A DNA stretch of 55,932 nucleotides from an uncultured Lachnospiraceae bacterium (GCA_947593655.1 CANQDS010000004.1:1-55932); one strand, 5' to 3'. Positions 15,477 to 25,270 are shown, counted from the first letter of the stretch. The notes: generated by a model not told the origin, from the sequence alone. Numbers and translations are program-made.

Positions 15477-16034
15477 CTATTGTGGCGCGTAGGTTAAATC
15501 ATGATCGTTCTGGTACGCTGAAATCAATCCGGCATTCGCTGATTCCAGATCGCTGATCTCGGAATCGTCAAAATCCGGATCGGCCGTATACCAGCTTTTC
15601 CCCTGAAAATAATCATTCAATTCCTGCGATTCAAAGACTCTTCCGTGCCGCGCATAAATTTCATTTCTGGCGTATGTCAGTTCCTGCGCCGTAAGACCCT
15701 CCAGATCCGCATCCGTAAGCGCAGTCGTTCCGCTGTCCGGCAGGATATAATCCTCTTCATTTTCCAGAACGCCGCTATCCTCCTGCGTCTGTGCCTGCTG
15801 CTCTGCCCCGGAAGATGCCGAAAAATCCTCCAAAGCAACATCCGACAGATAAATGCCGTCCGCAGTCGTTCCCAGAGCACCCGCATCTTCGGTATCCTCG
15901 GTTTCAACCGCATCCGCTTTCCCTATAGACAGCCGCCCTTTCAGCGCAACGGCCGCAGTCAAAACCAGAAAAAGCGCGATCAGTACGCCCAGTATGATCG
16001 CAACCGGAAGCCAGACGTTACCTTTCTTCTTCAT
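15477..16034 (-). CDS. YARHG-domain membrane protein
   Basis: A 185-residue protein starting at the ATG 16032-16034, eight bases after an AGGAGG site. A start nine codons upstream would lie before that site and is unlikely. An N-terminal transmembrane helix (about 8-30) is followed by an acidic, Ala/Glu-rich linker and a C-terminal YARHG domain (ELTYARNEIYARHGRVFES through to the SWYTADPDF region). YARHG domains are extracytoplasmic modules of unknown function, common in Clostridia and often next to zinc-ribbon membrane proteins, as here. It is the first gene of its unit; the promoter is at 16185-16213 and a hairpin lies in its leader. Confidence 0.85.
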   Translation of the reverse strand: MKKKGNVWLPVAIILGVLIALFLVLTAAVALKGRLSIGKADAVETEDTEDAGALGTTADGIYLSDVALEDFSASSGAEQQAQTQEDSGVLENEEDYILPDSGTTALTDADLEGLTAQELTYARNEIYARHGRVFESQELNDYFQGKSWYTADPDFDDSEISDLESANAGLISAYQNDHDLTYAPQ

Positions 16035-16072
16035 TTGGTGTCCTCCTTTCCCTTGTCCCAAAATTGAGTTGC

Positions 16073-16131
16073 ATATAAAAACCGCCGCGGATGTTAGTTC
16101 CTGTTACCGGCACCTGCAGCGGTTTTAGCAA
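16073..16131 (-). terminator. Terminator-like hairpin in the leader of the YARHG gene (copy A)
   Basis: About 60 bases are almost identical to the terminator at 16447-16505. On the minus strand AAAACCGC ... GCGGTTTTTATATG can form a stem with a T run. Copy A has more inner mismatches than copy B. It lies between the promoter at 16185-16213 and the YARHG start, so it could act as an attenuator. Confidence 0.6.
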
Positions 16132-16184
16132 CTCTGATTTTCATAACTTCCCCATTGTATGTTTTCTCATCTATTATGGTGCTT

Positions 16185-16213
16185 ATTCTACTCTTTTCTT
16201 TCCTTTTCGTCAA
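16185..16213 (-). promoter_or_regulatory. Promoter of the YARHG/TcaA-like/Yip1 unit
   Basis: On the minus strand, TTGACG (16208-16213), a 17-bp purine-only spacer and TAGAAT (16185-16190). The sequence from GAAAAAG through the -10 closely resembles the tad promoter at 41458-41486. Confidence 0.75.
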
Positions 16214-16225
16214 CTTTTTCTTCTA

Positions 16226-16351
16226 CTACACCAATAACTGCATAACCTCTGCTTCCAATTTTCTCAATTCATCCATTGATAAAGACGGTACATAACGTGC
16301 AATTTTATCAAGAGAAAGTTCACCGGTCAGCTGTAAGCAGCTCTCTTTCAT
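16226..16351 (-). CDS. Possible 41-residue small protein
   Basis: Between the giant-gene terminator and the next promoter the minus strand holds an ATG frame, MKESCLQLTGELSLDKIARY to MQLLV, with heptad-like leucines and an AAGG-type site. It has lower GC than its neighbours. I do not recognise it, and it may be the tail of a decayed gene, because another frame (MYKVLQDNFKLDF) overlaps its start. The 360-bp region otherwise holds only the two hairpins and a promoter. Confidence 0.35.
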   Translation of the reverse strand: MKESCLQLTGELSLDKIARYVPSLSMDELRKLEAEVMQLLV

Positions 16352-16446
16352 AAATCTTTACCTTACAATGCGATTTTATGATGGAAAAATCCAGTTTGAA
16401 GTTATCCTGCAAAACCTTATACATCTTGAGACCGGTGCCGAGGTGC

Positions 16447-16505
16447 ATGTAAAAACCGCCGCGGATGCCAGTTTCTGTTACCGGCATCTGCAGCGGTTTT
16501 ATCTG
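16447..16505 (-). terminator. Terminator of the 25-kb tad/kinase/surface-protein locus (copy B)
   Basis: On the minus strand the outer stem AAAACCGC / GCGGTTTT encloses GCAGATGCC / GGCATCCGC, with one mismatch and a loop of about 14 bases, and is followed by TTTTTAC. It lies 10 bp after the stop codon of the giant gene. Confidence 0.88.
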
Positions 16506-16515
16506 CATTTACATA

Positions 16516-19500
16516 CTATTTTGCCTTTAATTTGAACTTTCTGCGTCTGCGCCATACGATTCCGCCGCCGGCCGCCGCAGCCACGCCGCAGCCGCCTCCA
16601 ACTGTTCCATAGAACAGCGGTTTATTGGCGTAAAAGATGACAAGGGAGCTTGCAGATACCGTAATTCCGGTATATTCGCTCGTATACTGATTGGTATTCC
16701 CGTCAGCATCCACAGATGCATCGCTGCTGACCACGCGGACGCCCAGATTCATCCCTTCCGGAATGGTAAAACGGACCTGCCCGTCGTTTTTGCTTAAATA
16801 ATCATCCAGTTCTTCTCCGGAGAGATCAACCCGCACGCTGATATCCTCCCCGCTTTCATCTTTCAGCGGCTCGCCTTTCGAATCCGTAACCGTCACGCGG
16901 ACGCTCTGCAGTTTTCCTCCGTCATCCGTTGGTATCGCCGTTACCGACTGTTCTTCCACCTGATATCGTCCGTTATTTTCAATTCCGCTTAAAATAACGC
17001 TTGGCGGCGTTTTATCCACATTAAAGGACAATGCGGCATCTTTCAGGTCACTGTAAGCGGTACGGTATTCATCCTGACCGGTCTTTGTCTGATCCGCCGA
17101 CTCGACTACGATATTATTTTCACCTTCGTTCTCAAAAAGCGCTTTGCTGATCGTATAGCTGTACTGATACCACGCACCGTTTCCGCCCGAAGTTTCCACG
17201 GAATAATCGCTTCCTTCCGCTAAGGCTTCCCCATTCAGCGTTACCTCATAGGAGTTCAGCGGATCCACGTCTACTTCAAAAATCTGCAGATCTTCCTCTA
17301 CTGACTGCACATAATAATGGTTTACCACGCTCTGCGTATATCCGTTATCTTCAATCCAGAAGACGGAACCGTCGCGGTTTACGGAAAAAGCAATGATCTC
17401 ATCTGCTTCCGTCCGTGCTTCCTGAACCGCATTTCCGCTTTCATCCAAAAAATCCGCCGTATCGAACGTATTTCCGGCAAGATCCGATGCCGTACATGTC
17501 AGAGAATACATTCCGTCATTTGCCAGATTAACTACACTGTAGCGTCTGCCGTTGGTAATATCCGAAACATTCCACTCCACTTCCTTCGGAACATAGCTGT
17601 TTCCCTCTTTAACGATATAGGTCAGGTTCGGCTCGAATACATCCAGATTTCCCTGCGCATCCGTACAATCGATCGTCAATCCGATATTTCCGGATTCATT
17701 GTGTGCCGAATGATTGTTAATTCCCCGCACAACCACGGACGGTGCGGTCTGATCCACATAAAACGTCTGATTTTCCAGATCTACAGCAGGATTTCCGGCT
17801 TTATCCGTATACGCCATGCTCCAGGTATAAAGAGCGTCTGCGTCAAAGGAAAGCGTCGCCTGATGGACATCGCCCGCGGAGCTCCATGCGCTGAACGCCG
17901 GAGCGGAAGCTGCATTTCCGTTATCCTCTGCATTCATGGTCAGAGTCACCCGTCCCGCTTCAAAGTTATGCTCATGCACCGTCACCGTCGCCGTCCGGCT
18001 CTCTTTATAATAATTTTCATTCAGAGAATCGTTATTGTCATAGGCAACTTCAATCGTCGGAACGGTCTGATCAACCGTAAACGCTTCCGGCGAAAGGGAA
18101 TTTCCATAATCGGTTCCTCCGGATGCATTTCCAGCGCTGTCCGTGCAGGAAACGGCAAACGTATAATCCCCGTCCGCCGCATAGGTGATCGTTGCAGTAT
18201 GCAGCATGTCATCTCCGTTTCCGCTGCCGGGTATCGAGGTCCAGCCGGAAATCGAAGGAATCACACCATCCGTATTTGTAATGGTTACCTGTACATGATC
18301 CGGATTAAAATTCCGTTCCCGGATCCGGATTGTCGCAGTCCGCGAATCCTTAAAATATACGCTGTCATTAAAAGAAGCATCGCCGTCATTATTATCATAA
18401 GAAACCGATATTGACGGAGCCGTCGTATCCATCTGGATCCTGTGGGTAGAAGTATTTGTATTTCCCGCATTATCTGTAACGCTTACCTGTACTTCCACCT
18501 GATTGCTGTTGTTGCTTCTGTCGATCACGATCGTATTTTCCATATTCTGGACCAGATCGTCTACGTCCGGGATATCCTGCCGGAATGTGTATAGATTTCC
18601 TCCTGCCGTCTGTGTTCCCATATTGTATACGGCGTAATCAATGCTTTTAATTCCGGAAAAAACATCGCTTCTGGACGGATCCTGCACCGTTACTGTGGCA
18701 GTTACATTGTCCCTGTATACATTTTCCGCTGCCAGCGGCGTCGTGATCGTAATAACCGGAGCCGCATTATCTGCAATCACTCCGTCCGTTCCGATGTACG
18801 ATACGTTTCCGGCATAGTCCTCCAGCCTTACATAGATCTGAAATTTATCATTCGGAGCCGTGCGGAACAATTCCAGTTTCGACAGATCCCCGCCTTCCAG
18901 ATCAACGTTTTCCCATTCCGAATCCGCAATTGCAAAAATTTCTTCTCCCGATAGAACTTCCATTCCGGAAGTCTTATAGTATTTCACGCTCGCAACCGGA
19001 CTGATGGCATCCGCAGCGCTTCCGGATACAAAAATGTCGGTATTGGAAAAGAGCCCGACAAGCAGCCCATCCGCCAGAGATCCCCCGTGAGGGAAGATCG
19101 CAGTCTGTTCCGCAGAAACACTTCCGGTCGGTGCACTGTAATCTACGGTAAACTGATTCGGTGCTACGTCCCCGCTGCAGTCCGCCTTACCGCTTCCGCG
19201 TCCGGATTCATCCGTATACACATAATCGATGACATAGTTGGCCTCCTGATCAAAGGTAAGTACTGCCGCATGTTTCGTCACATCCGCCGGATCTGTCACC
19301 CAGTCACTCATATCGACCAGTTCCGATATATCTCCCGTATCCACCGGATTTCCGGCACTGTCTACTGCCGTAATCGTATCCAGAACGGCCGCCCGTGCCT
19401 TTTCCTCGTTGAAATTCCGCTCGGTGATCCGGATTTCCGCCGTCCGCGGATTACGGAAATACCCGCGGTTCTGTTCCGTTACATAATTGGCGTCATTATT

Positions 19501-22500
19501 GTCAAAATCCACCTGAATTTCCGGATCAATCGTATCGACAATAAAATCTTCCGGTGCTTTGGAATCTCCGTAATCTTCCTCTTTAACCTCTGTTTTCCAT
19601 CCGGCCAGATCCGTACAGGAAATGCCGTGTATGACATAATGCCCGTCCTCGGAAAAATCCAAAGTCGCCTGATATCTGGTATTGTCCCCGTTTCCCTGCG
19701 GTGCTTCCGTCATCTTCCATTCAGAGAAAACCGGACACTCACCGTAGTCATTCGTAAGATCCGCCATAACTTTCTCCGGATCAAAATTCCGCTCCTGCAC
19801 TTCGACAACTGCTGTCCGCCCTGTCTGGAAATAAGTATCTGTTCCAACGGCCGCCGTAACGTCATTATTCTGATAACGGATCTGGAAAGCCGGAGCCGTC
19901 GTATCGATCCGCAGCGTCCTGCTCTGCTCCGTCTGGTTTCCGGAATTATCTTCCGCAGTTACTTTCAGCGTGACTTCATTACTGTTATTTTTCTCGGAAG
20001 AGATCACAACCGTATCATCCATCCGAAATTTCAGATCTTCATAAACCGGATCCTCCGGACAGCGGTACAATTCTTCTTCCTGTGTCTTTACCCCTTGATT
20101 GTACACTTCATAACGGATCATGCGGATTCCGGCCGCCGCGCTCTCTTCCCCTTTTTCATCCAGAATATTCAGTTCCAGTGAAACGTCTCCGTCATAGATA
20201 AAACCGTCCTCTTTTGGCGCGGTGATCGCGATTTCCGGTTCCTTATCATCTGTAATCACGCCGTCCGTAGCAAGATAAGCAGTGTTTCCCGCATTATCCA
20301 CGATCTTTGCATAAACGGTAGACTGCCGGTTGATGCCGAGCAGGAAACTGTTTTCTGCCTCTGCCGGAAACGGCGACCATTCTACTTCGGCAAGTTCTTC
20401 CACGCTTTTGCGCACCGTACCGTCGTCAATATAATAGGAAAAACTTTCAATCGGGCTCGTATCATCTTTGCAGCTTCCGGTTACCGAGACTTCCTTTTGG
20501 GAGAAACCGAAACGCAGTTCCATCTGGCTGTCGATCCACGACCGGAATACTTCTCCGATTTCACCGTCCTCCTGTCTTGTAACGGTAAGCGTTCCGGAAG
20601 GTTTGTCCGTATCAAGCGTAAAGCGGCCTGCTGCGACAGAATCCATATAATCAACATCCGGATTACTGTTGCGTGCCTCATCTGTATAAACGATGTCGGA
20701 TACCTGATATCCCGCATTTCCCCGGAATTCCACCGTGATTTTGTGTGTTGCGCCGTCTTCCGTACTTCCTGCTTCATCGGTCCAGCTTCCAATCGTAACA
20801 TAACCGTTTCCGCTTAATGGATTTCCTTCCGCATCCAGACGGCTGATCGCTGCAAGAAGCGCCTGTGCAGCCTTTTCCCCATTAAAATTCCGTTCAGTGA
20901 TCGTAATGTCTGCCGTTCGTTTGGCAATCGGAAAATATCCGCAGCCGCCGCTGATCTTATAAGGATCATTTTCCCGATAAGAAACCTGAATTTCCGGTTT
21001 GGTAATGTCAATTTTTAATTTCTTTTCCACGGTTTTGCTGTTTCCGGCGCAGTCTTCCGCCGTTACCGCTATCACTACTTCGTTACTGTTATTTTCCGAC
21101 GAAAGCACCGTGACTGCCTTTTCCATAGAAAACTGCAGATCGGCATATTCCGGCTCTTCCTTTTCCAGCGCATAAAGCACATCCGCACCGGATCCGACTG
21201 CGCTGTCCTCCTTTGGAAATGTCCGGGTTCCGCTGCTTTTTACTTCATAACGAACGGACTTTAAGCCGGAGGCTACGTCTTTTCCATTCTTCGGATCATC
21301 TACCTTAATGTCTGCACTGACATCGCCGTTGTAAATATAATCATCCGCCTGCGGAAGCGTGATCGTGATTTCCGGAAGCACATTGTCCGTGATCATGCCG
21401 TTTGTGCTGAGATAAGAAATATTTCCGGCGTAATCAACGATCTTTGCATAAACCACGGCCTGATGATTTTTCGGTATGGCAAACGGCCGGTACTGCCCCG
21501 CTTCGTCCGTTGTAAAAGCAATCCATTCGCCCGGATCGAGCGCTTTCAGTTCCTGTTCGCTTTTTCTGACCGTTCCCGCATCCAGATAATAATAGAACGC
21601 TTTCACCGGACTGATCTCATCCGCACAGATTCCGTTGACTGTTACTTCTTCCTTGGAAAAACCGAAGATCAGTGCGATCCTGCTGTTGATCAGTTCCCCG
21701 AATACACTTCCGGTTCCGTCATCTTCTTTTCTCTTCACGGTAAGGCTTCCCGACGGGCTTTTCCGGTCTGCCGTAAATTTTTCCGGTGCACGGGAATCCC
21801 CGTAGGAAGGAGTTCCCGACATGTGCCCAGCCTCATCCGTATAGGCATACGACGCTTCATAATTGCCGTCCGCCTGAAAAGCAAGGGTTGCCGTATGTTT
21901 AAATTCCTCTTCGCCGCTTCCTTCCGGAACCGTCCATTCCGAAACGGCAATCATTTCTGAAAGTTCCTGCGCGGAAAGCGGCTTTCCGTCTTTATCATAC
22001 GCCTTGATTCCGTTCTGCAGCGCCTCCGTAGCTTTCTGTGCATTGAAATTCCGTTCGGTGATCGTAATTTCTGCTTTCCGCAATTGGTCAAAATATCCGC
22101 GTCCGTCCTTTTCTCCCGTCATTTCATTGTTATCATAAACAACTTCCATGACCGGAGCCGTCAAATCCAGAATAAAATTCTGCTCAACCGAACACTCCAT
22201 ACCGGACGATTTCTGTCCTGCCGGATCCGTGCATTCGATTCCATTCAAATGATAACTTCCGTCCACTGCAAATGACAGAGAAAGCGTATGGACTTCATCG
22301 GAAACCTTCTGCCAGTTCGAAGCGGAAAATGACGGAATTTCTCCGTATTCTTTTGTAAGATCAAACGTTATCCGTGCCGGATCAAAATTCTGTTCCTTTA
22401 CCGTTACCAGAACGGAAAAAGCTTCGGAAATATAGGTCTTCCCATCCGCGCCCGTCGTCTGTGCCGGTTTTTTCGTATTGTAGCCTACGGTGATCTCCGG

Positions 22501-25236
22501 CTGCGTCTTATCAACCACAAAGTCTTCCGGTGCTTTGGAATCTCCATAATCTACACCGGATGATACATTGCCTGCCTGATCCGTACAGGAAACAGAAGAC
22601 ATCGTATAAGCCCCGTCCTCCTCAAAAACCAGCGTTGCCTTATGCACGGTATCATCGCCGTTTCCGTCCGGATTTGGCGTTCCTTCCTGCGTCCAGCTGT
22701 CTGCTGCAAGCGTTGGAACATTTCCATAGGCATTCTCAATATCAGCCGTTATTTTTGCCGGATCAAAATTTCGTTCCGTAACTTTGATCGTCGCCGTTCT
22801 TTTTTCTTTAAAATATTTTTCGTTCTCGACATTGTTATTGTCATAACTGATCTCGATCTTCGGCGGAGTCGTATCGATTGAAAGCGATTTTTCTTCTGAT
22901 GATTCATTACCGGCATTATCTATGGCAATAACTTTGATCTTTACGTTGTTGCTGTTGTTTTTTTCGGAGGAAATGACTGCTTTTAACTCCTGAACCATCT
23001 GGATGTTTTTCTTTTCCAGTTTTTCTTCCGAAGATTCTGGTAGGAATTCTACCTTATATAAACAATCTTTCCCCGCCGCTTCCTCCTCCACAGACGGAAA
23101 TGTTTTCACACCATTATTGTAAACTTCATAGCGAACCTCACGGATTCCGGAAGCAGCTCCTTTATCATTTGAGTCGTCCACTTTAACATCTGCCGTTACA
23201 TCCCCGCTATAAATCGTTTCGTCTGCCGACGGAAGGGTAATAGTAACTTCCGGTTTTTTATTATCCGTGATCATCCCTTCCGTATTTAAATAGGAAGTAT
23301 GCCCTGCATAATCAATGATTCTGGCGTATACGGTAGTCTGACTGTTGACGGCAATCGTAATGTCTTCATATCCGCCATCGCCCTTTTTCGTAAATTCCGT
23401 CCAGCAATCTGCCCCATCCGTTCCATCCAAAATGGATGCTAACTGTATCTCCGACAGGCCCTGGTCTTCCGAATTCAGATAATAGGAAAAACTTTTCACC
23501 GGGTTACCCCCGTCTGTACAGGTTCCGCTTACGGTGACTTCCGCTTTCGAAAAACCGAATAACAATTTTGCCGTCCGGTCTACCCACTCACCGAACTTTT
23601 GGCCGATTGATCCGTCTTCGTTTGCTTCGTCTTCCTTCCTCGTTACGGTCAGTTCTCCGGTCGGCGGCTGACTGTCAATGACAAATTTCTGATAATCCTG
23701 CGAAGAGCCATAATCAACGCCGCTATTCGTATTCCCGGCCTTATCCGTATAGGAAATAGGAACATCAGTATCCAATTCATACCTTGCATCAGCCTTAAAT
23801 GTCACTTCCGCCGTATGTACGCCATTCTCCGAATCAGTCCAATCACCTACGCTGACGTACTTCTCTACGCTGACGCACTCCTCTTTCCCGTTTTTGGTAA
23901 CGGTAACGGTAATCGCATCAAGGATTGCCTGGTTTGCCTCATCAAGTTCAAAATTCTTCTCGGTAATGCTGACAGTTGCTTTCCGCTCTTTTGCAAAATA
24001 AGCGTAGCCGCCCTCCTCATCCTTCTTTTCATTTTCCGAGTCGTCAAAATTAACGGACACAACCGGAGCCTTTGTATCCAGTAAAAAGCAGATCGTTTGC
24101 TCTGAATCATTCCCCTTCAAATCGGTCGCTTTGGCATGGAATGTCAGCATTCCCGTATAATCCGGATAATCAGATGAGGCGATCACAACGGTCTTTGGAA
24201 ATTCATTATTTTTATTCGTTTCTTCTACTGATTCTGTTTGAGGAGCCGATGCTCCTGCATCGTCTTCTTTCGTCACCCAGTATTCGATCTGCTTCAGACC
24301 GGAATCGTTATCCTGTGCAGTAATCGTAACAGAAATATCATGATTGATCCATGTTTCCGTTTCAGCCTGCTGCGTCTCTGATTTCAATTCCAGCTTGTCG
24401 ATCGTACTGTCTTCCGCTTTCATGCTTATCTGCTCAATTTCCTGACTCGCAGAAACATTGACACTACTCCCCGTTACCGTGTCATATCCTTCCTTGGTTA
24501 CGGTCAGCGTGTACGTTACACCGTCATTTACCACCACATTATCGATAGAAAAAGATCCATCAGTATTTGTCGTTGTCGAATAAGTATAATACTGCTCATA
24601 CTCATTTTCTCCTGTCAACTCCACTTTCGCACCTGCAATCCCTGTGGCTTCCTCGCCTTCAGTCACAACCTTTCCGGTAACTGGTTTCTTTTCTTCCTTC
24701 GCCATTGGAATGGTAATCTCTGTGCTATCGCCATCCGGGATTAACAATGGTTTATCCACAACTGGAAGATAACCTAAAGTTTCTTTCAGATCAGAATCAG
24801 GTTTTAATACTACAGAGTAAACATAGTTTTTTGTCGTATCCAGCGTTACCTTCCACTTCCCGCCAGATACCGAATTACCAGTATCACCGTTGTCGCCACC
24901 ACCAGTATCGCTATTCGTACCTGTAGCACCGTCGCTCGCCTCCTCATCTGTTACCCGTGTTGCTTCGATCTTATTCTCAGTTTTCTCTTCAAATCCATTT
25001 CTTGTTTCCCAGAAAATTACTTTCATTTCCGGATAATCAGTTTCTGTAAAGATGTTGCTTTCATTTCCCTCTTCCTTAATCTGAACGGTAAATTCTTTTT
25101 CCGTTCCGGAACCGGATTCTCCCGGCGCGGATTCTGCAAACGCCGGATACGGCAGATACGCGAACGCGATAAGCGCCGCCAGAAACAATGCCGTTACCCT
25201 GCTTGCAAAACTCCGCTTTCCTGTGCTGGTTTCCAT
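16516..25236 (-). CDS. Giant secreted Ig-like repeat surface protein (2906 aa)
   Basis: It has a signal peptide (about 1-34, ending YPAFA). Next come a carboxypeptidase-regulatory/CNA-B-like domain (about 185-275) and then tandem Ig-like modules. Two module types alternate. Type A carries an (I/V)xExNF motif and a YTDxAGN/CTDxAGN end, with nine copies near residues 429, 824, 949, 1062, 1449, 1817, 1940, 2309 and 2424. Type B begins with an SGxLTVxRxED-like strand and contains FGFSKxEVTVxG, with four copies near 525, 1164, 1552 and 2039. The C-terminus has a Gly/Ala-rich transmembrane segment and a basic tail (WRRRRKFKLKAK) with no LPXTG motif. A GGAGGAG site precedes the ATG. It is probably an adhesin or stalk, the last gene of the tad/kinase locus. 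Confidence 0.9.
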   Translation of the reverse strand: METSTGKRSFASRVTALFLAALIAFAYLPYPAFAESAPGESGSGTEKEFTVQIKEEGNESNIFTETDYPEMKVIFWETRNGFEEKTENKIEATRVTDEEASDGATGTNSDTGGGDNGDTGNSVSGGKWKVTLDTTKNYVYSVVLKPDSDLKETLGYLPVVDKPLLIPDGDSTEITIPMAKEEKKPVTGKVVTEGEEATGIAGAKVELTGENEYEQYYTYSTTTNTDGSFSIDNVVVNDGVTYTLTVTKEGYDTVTGSSVNVSASQEIEQISMKAEDSTIDKLELKSETQQAETETWINHDISVTITAQDNDSGLKQIEYWVTKEDDAGASAPQTESVEETNKNNEFPKTVVIASSDYPDYTGMLTFHAKATDLKGNDSEQTICFLLDTKAPVVSVNFDDSENEKKDEEGGYAYFAKERKATVSITEKNFELDEANQAILDAITVTVTKNGKEECVSVEKYVSVGDWTDSENGVHTAEVTFKADARYELDTDVPISYTDKAGNTNSGVDYGSSQDYQKFVIDSQPPTGELTVTRKEDEANEDGSIGQKFGEWVDRTAKLLFGFSKAEVTVSGTCTDGGNPVKSFSYYLNSEDQGLSEIQLASILDGTDGADCWTEFTKKGDGGYEDITIAVNSQTTVYARIIDYAGHTSYLNTEGMITDNKKPEVTITLPSADETIYSGDVTADVKVDDSNDKGAASGIREVRYEVYNNGVKTFPSVEEEAAGKDCLYKVEFLPESSEEKLEKKNIQMVQELKAVISSEKNNSNNVKIKVIAIDNAGNESSEEKSLSIDTTPPKIEISYDNNNVENEKYFKEKRTATIKVTERNFDPAKITADIENAYGNVPTLAADSWTQEGTPNPDGNGDDTVHKATLVFEEDGAYTMSSVSCTDQAGNVSSGVDYGDSKAPEDFVVDKTQPEITVGYNTKKPAQTTGADGKTYISEAFSVLVTVKEQNFDPARITFDLTKEYGEIPSFSASNWQKVSDEVHTLSLSFAVDGSYHLNGIECTDPAGQKSSGMECSVEQNFILDLTAPVMEVVYDNNEMTGEKDGRGYFDQLRKAEITITERNFNAQKATEALQNGIKAYDKDGKPLSAQELSEMIAVSEWTVPEGSGEEEFKHTATLAFQADGNYEASYAYTDEAGHMSGTPSYGDSRAPEKFTADRKSPSGSLTVKRKEDDGTGSVFGELINSRIALIFGFSKEEVTVNGICADEISPVKAFYYYLDAGTVRKSEQELKALDPGEWIAFTTDEAGQYRPFAIPKNHQAVVYAKIVDYAGNISYLSTNGMITDNVLPEITITLPQADDYIYNGDVSADIKVDDPKNGKDVASGLKSVRYEVKSSGTRTFPKEDSAVGSGADVLYALEKEEPEYADLQFSMEKAVTVLSSENNSNEVVIAVTAEDCAGNSKTVEKKLKIDITKPEIQVSYRENDPYKISGGCGYFPIAKRTADITITERNFNGEKAAQALLAAISRLDAEGNPLSGNGYVTIGSWTDEAGSTEDGATHKITVEFRGNAGYQVSDIVYTDEARNSNPDVDYMDSVAAGRFTLDTDKPSGTLTVTRQEDGEIGEVFRSWIDSQMELRFGFSQKEVSVTGSCKDDTSPIESFSYYIDDGTVRKSVEELAEVEWSPFPAEAENSFLLGINRQSTVYAKIVDNAGNTAYLATDGVITDDKEPEIAITAPKEDGFIYDGDVSLELNILDEKGEESAAAGIRMIRYEVYNQGVKTQEEELYRCPEDPVYEDLKFRMDDTVVISSEKNNSNEVTLKVTAEDNSGNQTEQSRTLRIDTTAPAFQIRYQNNDVTAAVGTDTYFQTGRTAVVEVQERNFDPEKVMADLTNDYGECPVFSEWKMTEAPQGNGDNTRYQATLDFSEDGHYVIHGISCTDLAGWKTEVKEEDYGDSKAPEDFIVDTIDPEIQVDFDNNDANYVTEQNRGYFRNPRTAEIRITERNFNEEKARAAVLDTITAVDSAGNPVDTGDISELVDMSDWVTDPADVTKHAAVLTFDQEANYVIDYVYTDESGRGSGKADCSGDVAPNQFTVDYSAPTGSVSAEQTAIFPHGGSLADGLLVGLFSNTDIFVSGSAADAISPVASVKYYKTSGMEVLSGEEIFAIADSEWENVDLEGGDLSKLELFRTAPNDKFQIYVRLEDYAGNVSYIGTDGVIADNAAPVITITTPLAAENVYRDNVTATVTVQDPSRSDVFSGIKSIDYAVYNMGTQTAGGNLYTFRQDIPDVDDLVQNMENTIVIDRSNNSNQVEVQVSVTDNAGNTNTSTHRIQMDTTAPSISVSYDNNDGDASFNDSVYFKDSRTATIRIRERNFNPDHVQVTITNTDGVIPSISGWTSIPGSGNGDDMLHTATITYAADGDYTFAVSCTDSAGNASGGTDYGNSLSPEAFTVDQTVPTIEVAYDNNDSLNENYYKESRTATVTVHEHNFEAGRVTLTMNAEDNGNAASAPAFSAWSSAGDVHQATLSFDADALYTWSMAYTDKAGNPAVDLENQTFYVDQTAPSVVVRGINNHSAHNESGNIGLTIDCTDAQGNLDVFEPNLTYIVKEGNSYVPKEVEWNVSDITNGRRYSVVNLANDGMYSLTCTASDLAGNTFDTADFLDESGNAVQEARTEADEIIAFSVNRDGSVFWIEDNGYTQSVVNHYYVQSVEEDLQIFEVDVDPLNSYEVTLNGEALAEGSDYSVETSGGNGAWYQYSYTISKALFENEGENNIVVESADQTKTGQDEYRTAYSDLKDAALSFNVDKTPPSVILSGIENNGRYQVEEQSVTAIPTDDGGKLQSVRVTVTDSKGEPLKDESGEDISVRVDLSGEELDDYLSKNDGQVRFTIPEGMNLGVRVVSSDASVDADGNTNQYTSEYTGITVSASSLVIFYANKPLFYGTVGGGCGVAAAAGGGIVWRRRRKFKLKAK

Positions 25237-25270
25237 ATGCTGCTCCTCCTTTTCTCTCTCCGTATTGTAC

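Noticed and set aside
16320-16508. 62-codon minus-strand frame through the giant-gene terminator
   Set aside because: It begins inside the stop region of the giant gene and reads through the terminator stem. It has no RBS.
17317-18414. Long plus-strand open frame (365 codons) antisense to the giant gene
   Set aside because: No ribosome binding site. It arises from the biased codon use of the repeat protein on the other strand, as does the similar frame at 19087-20181.
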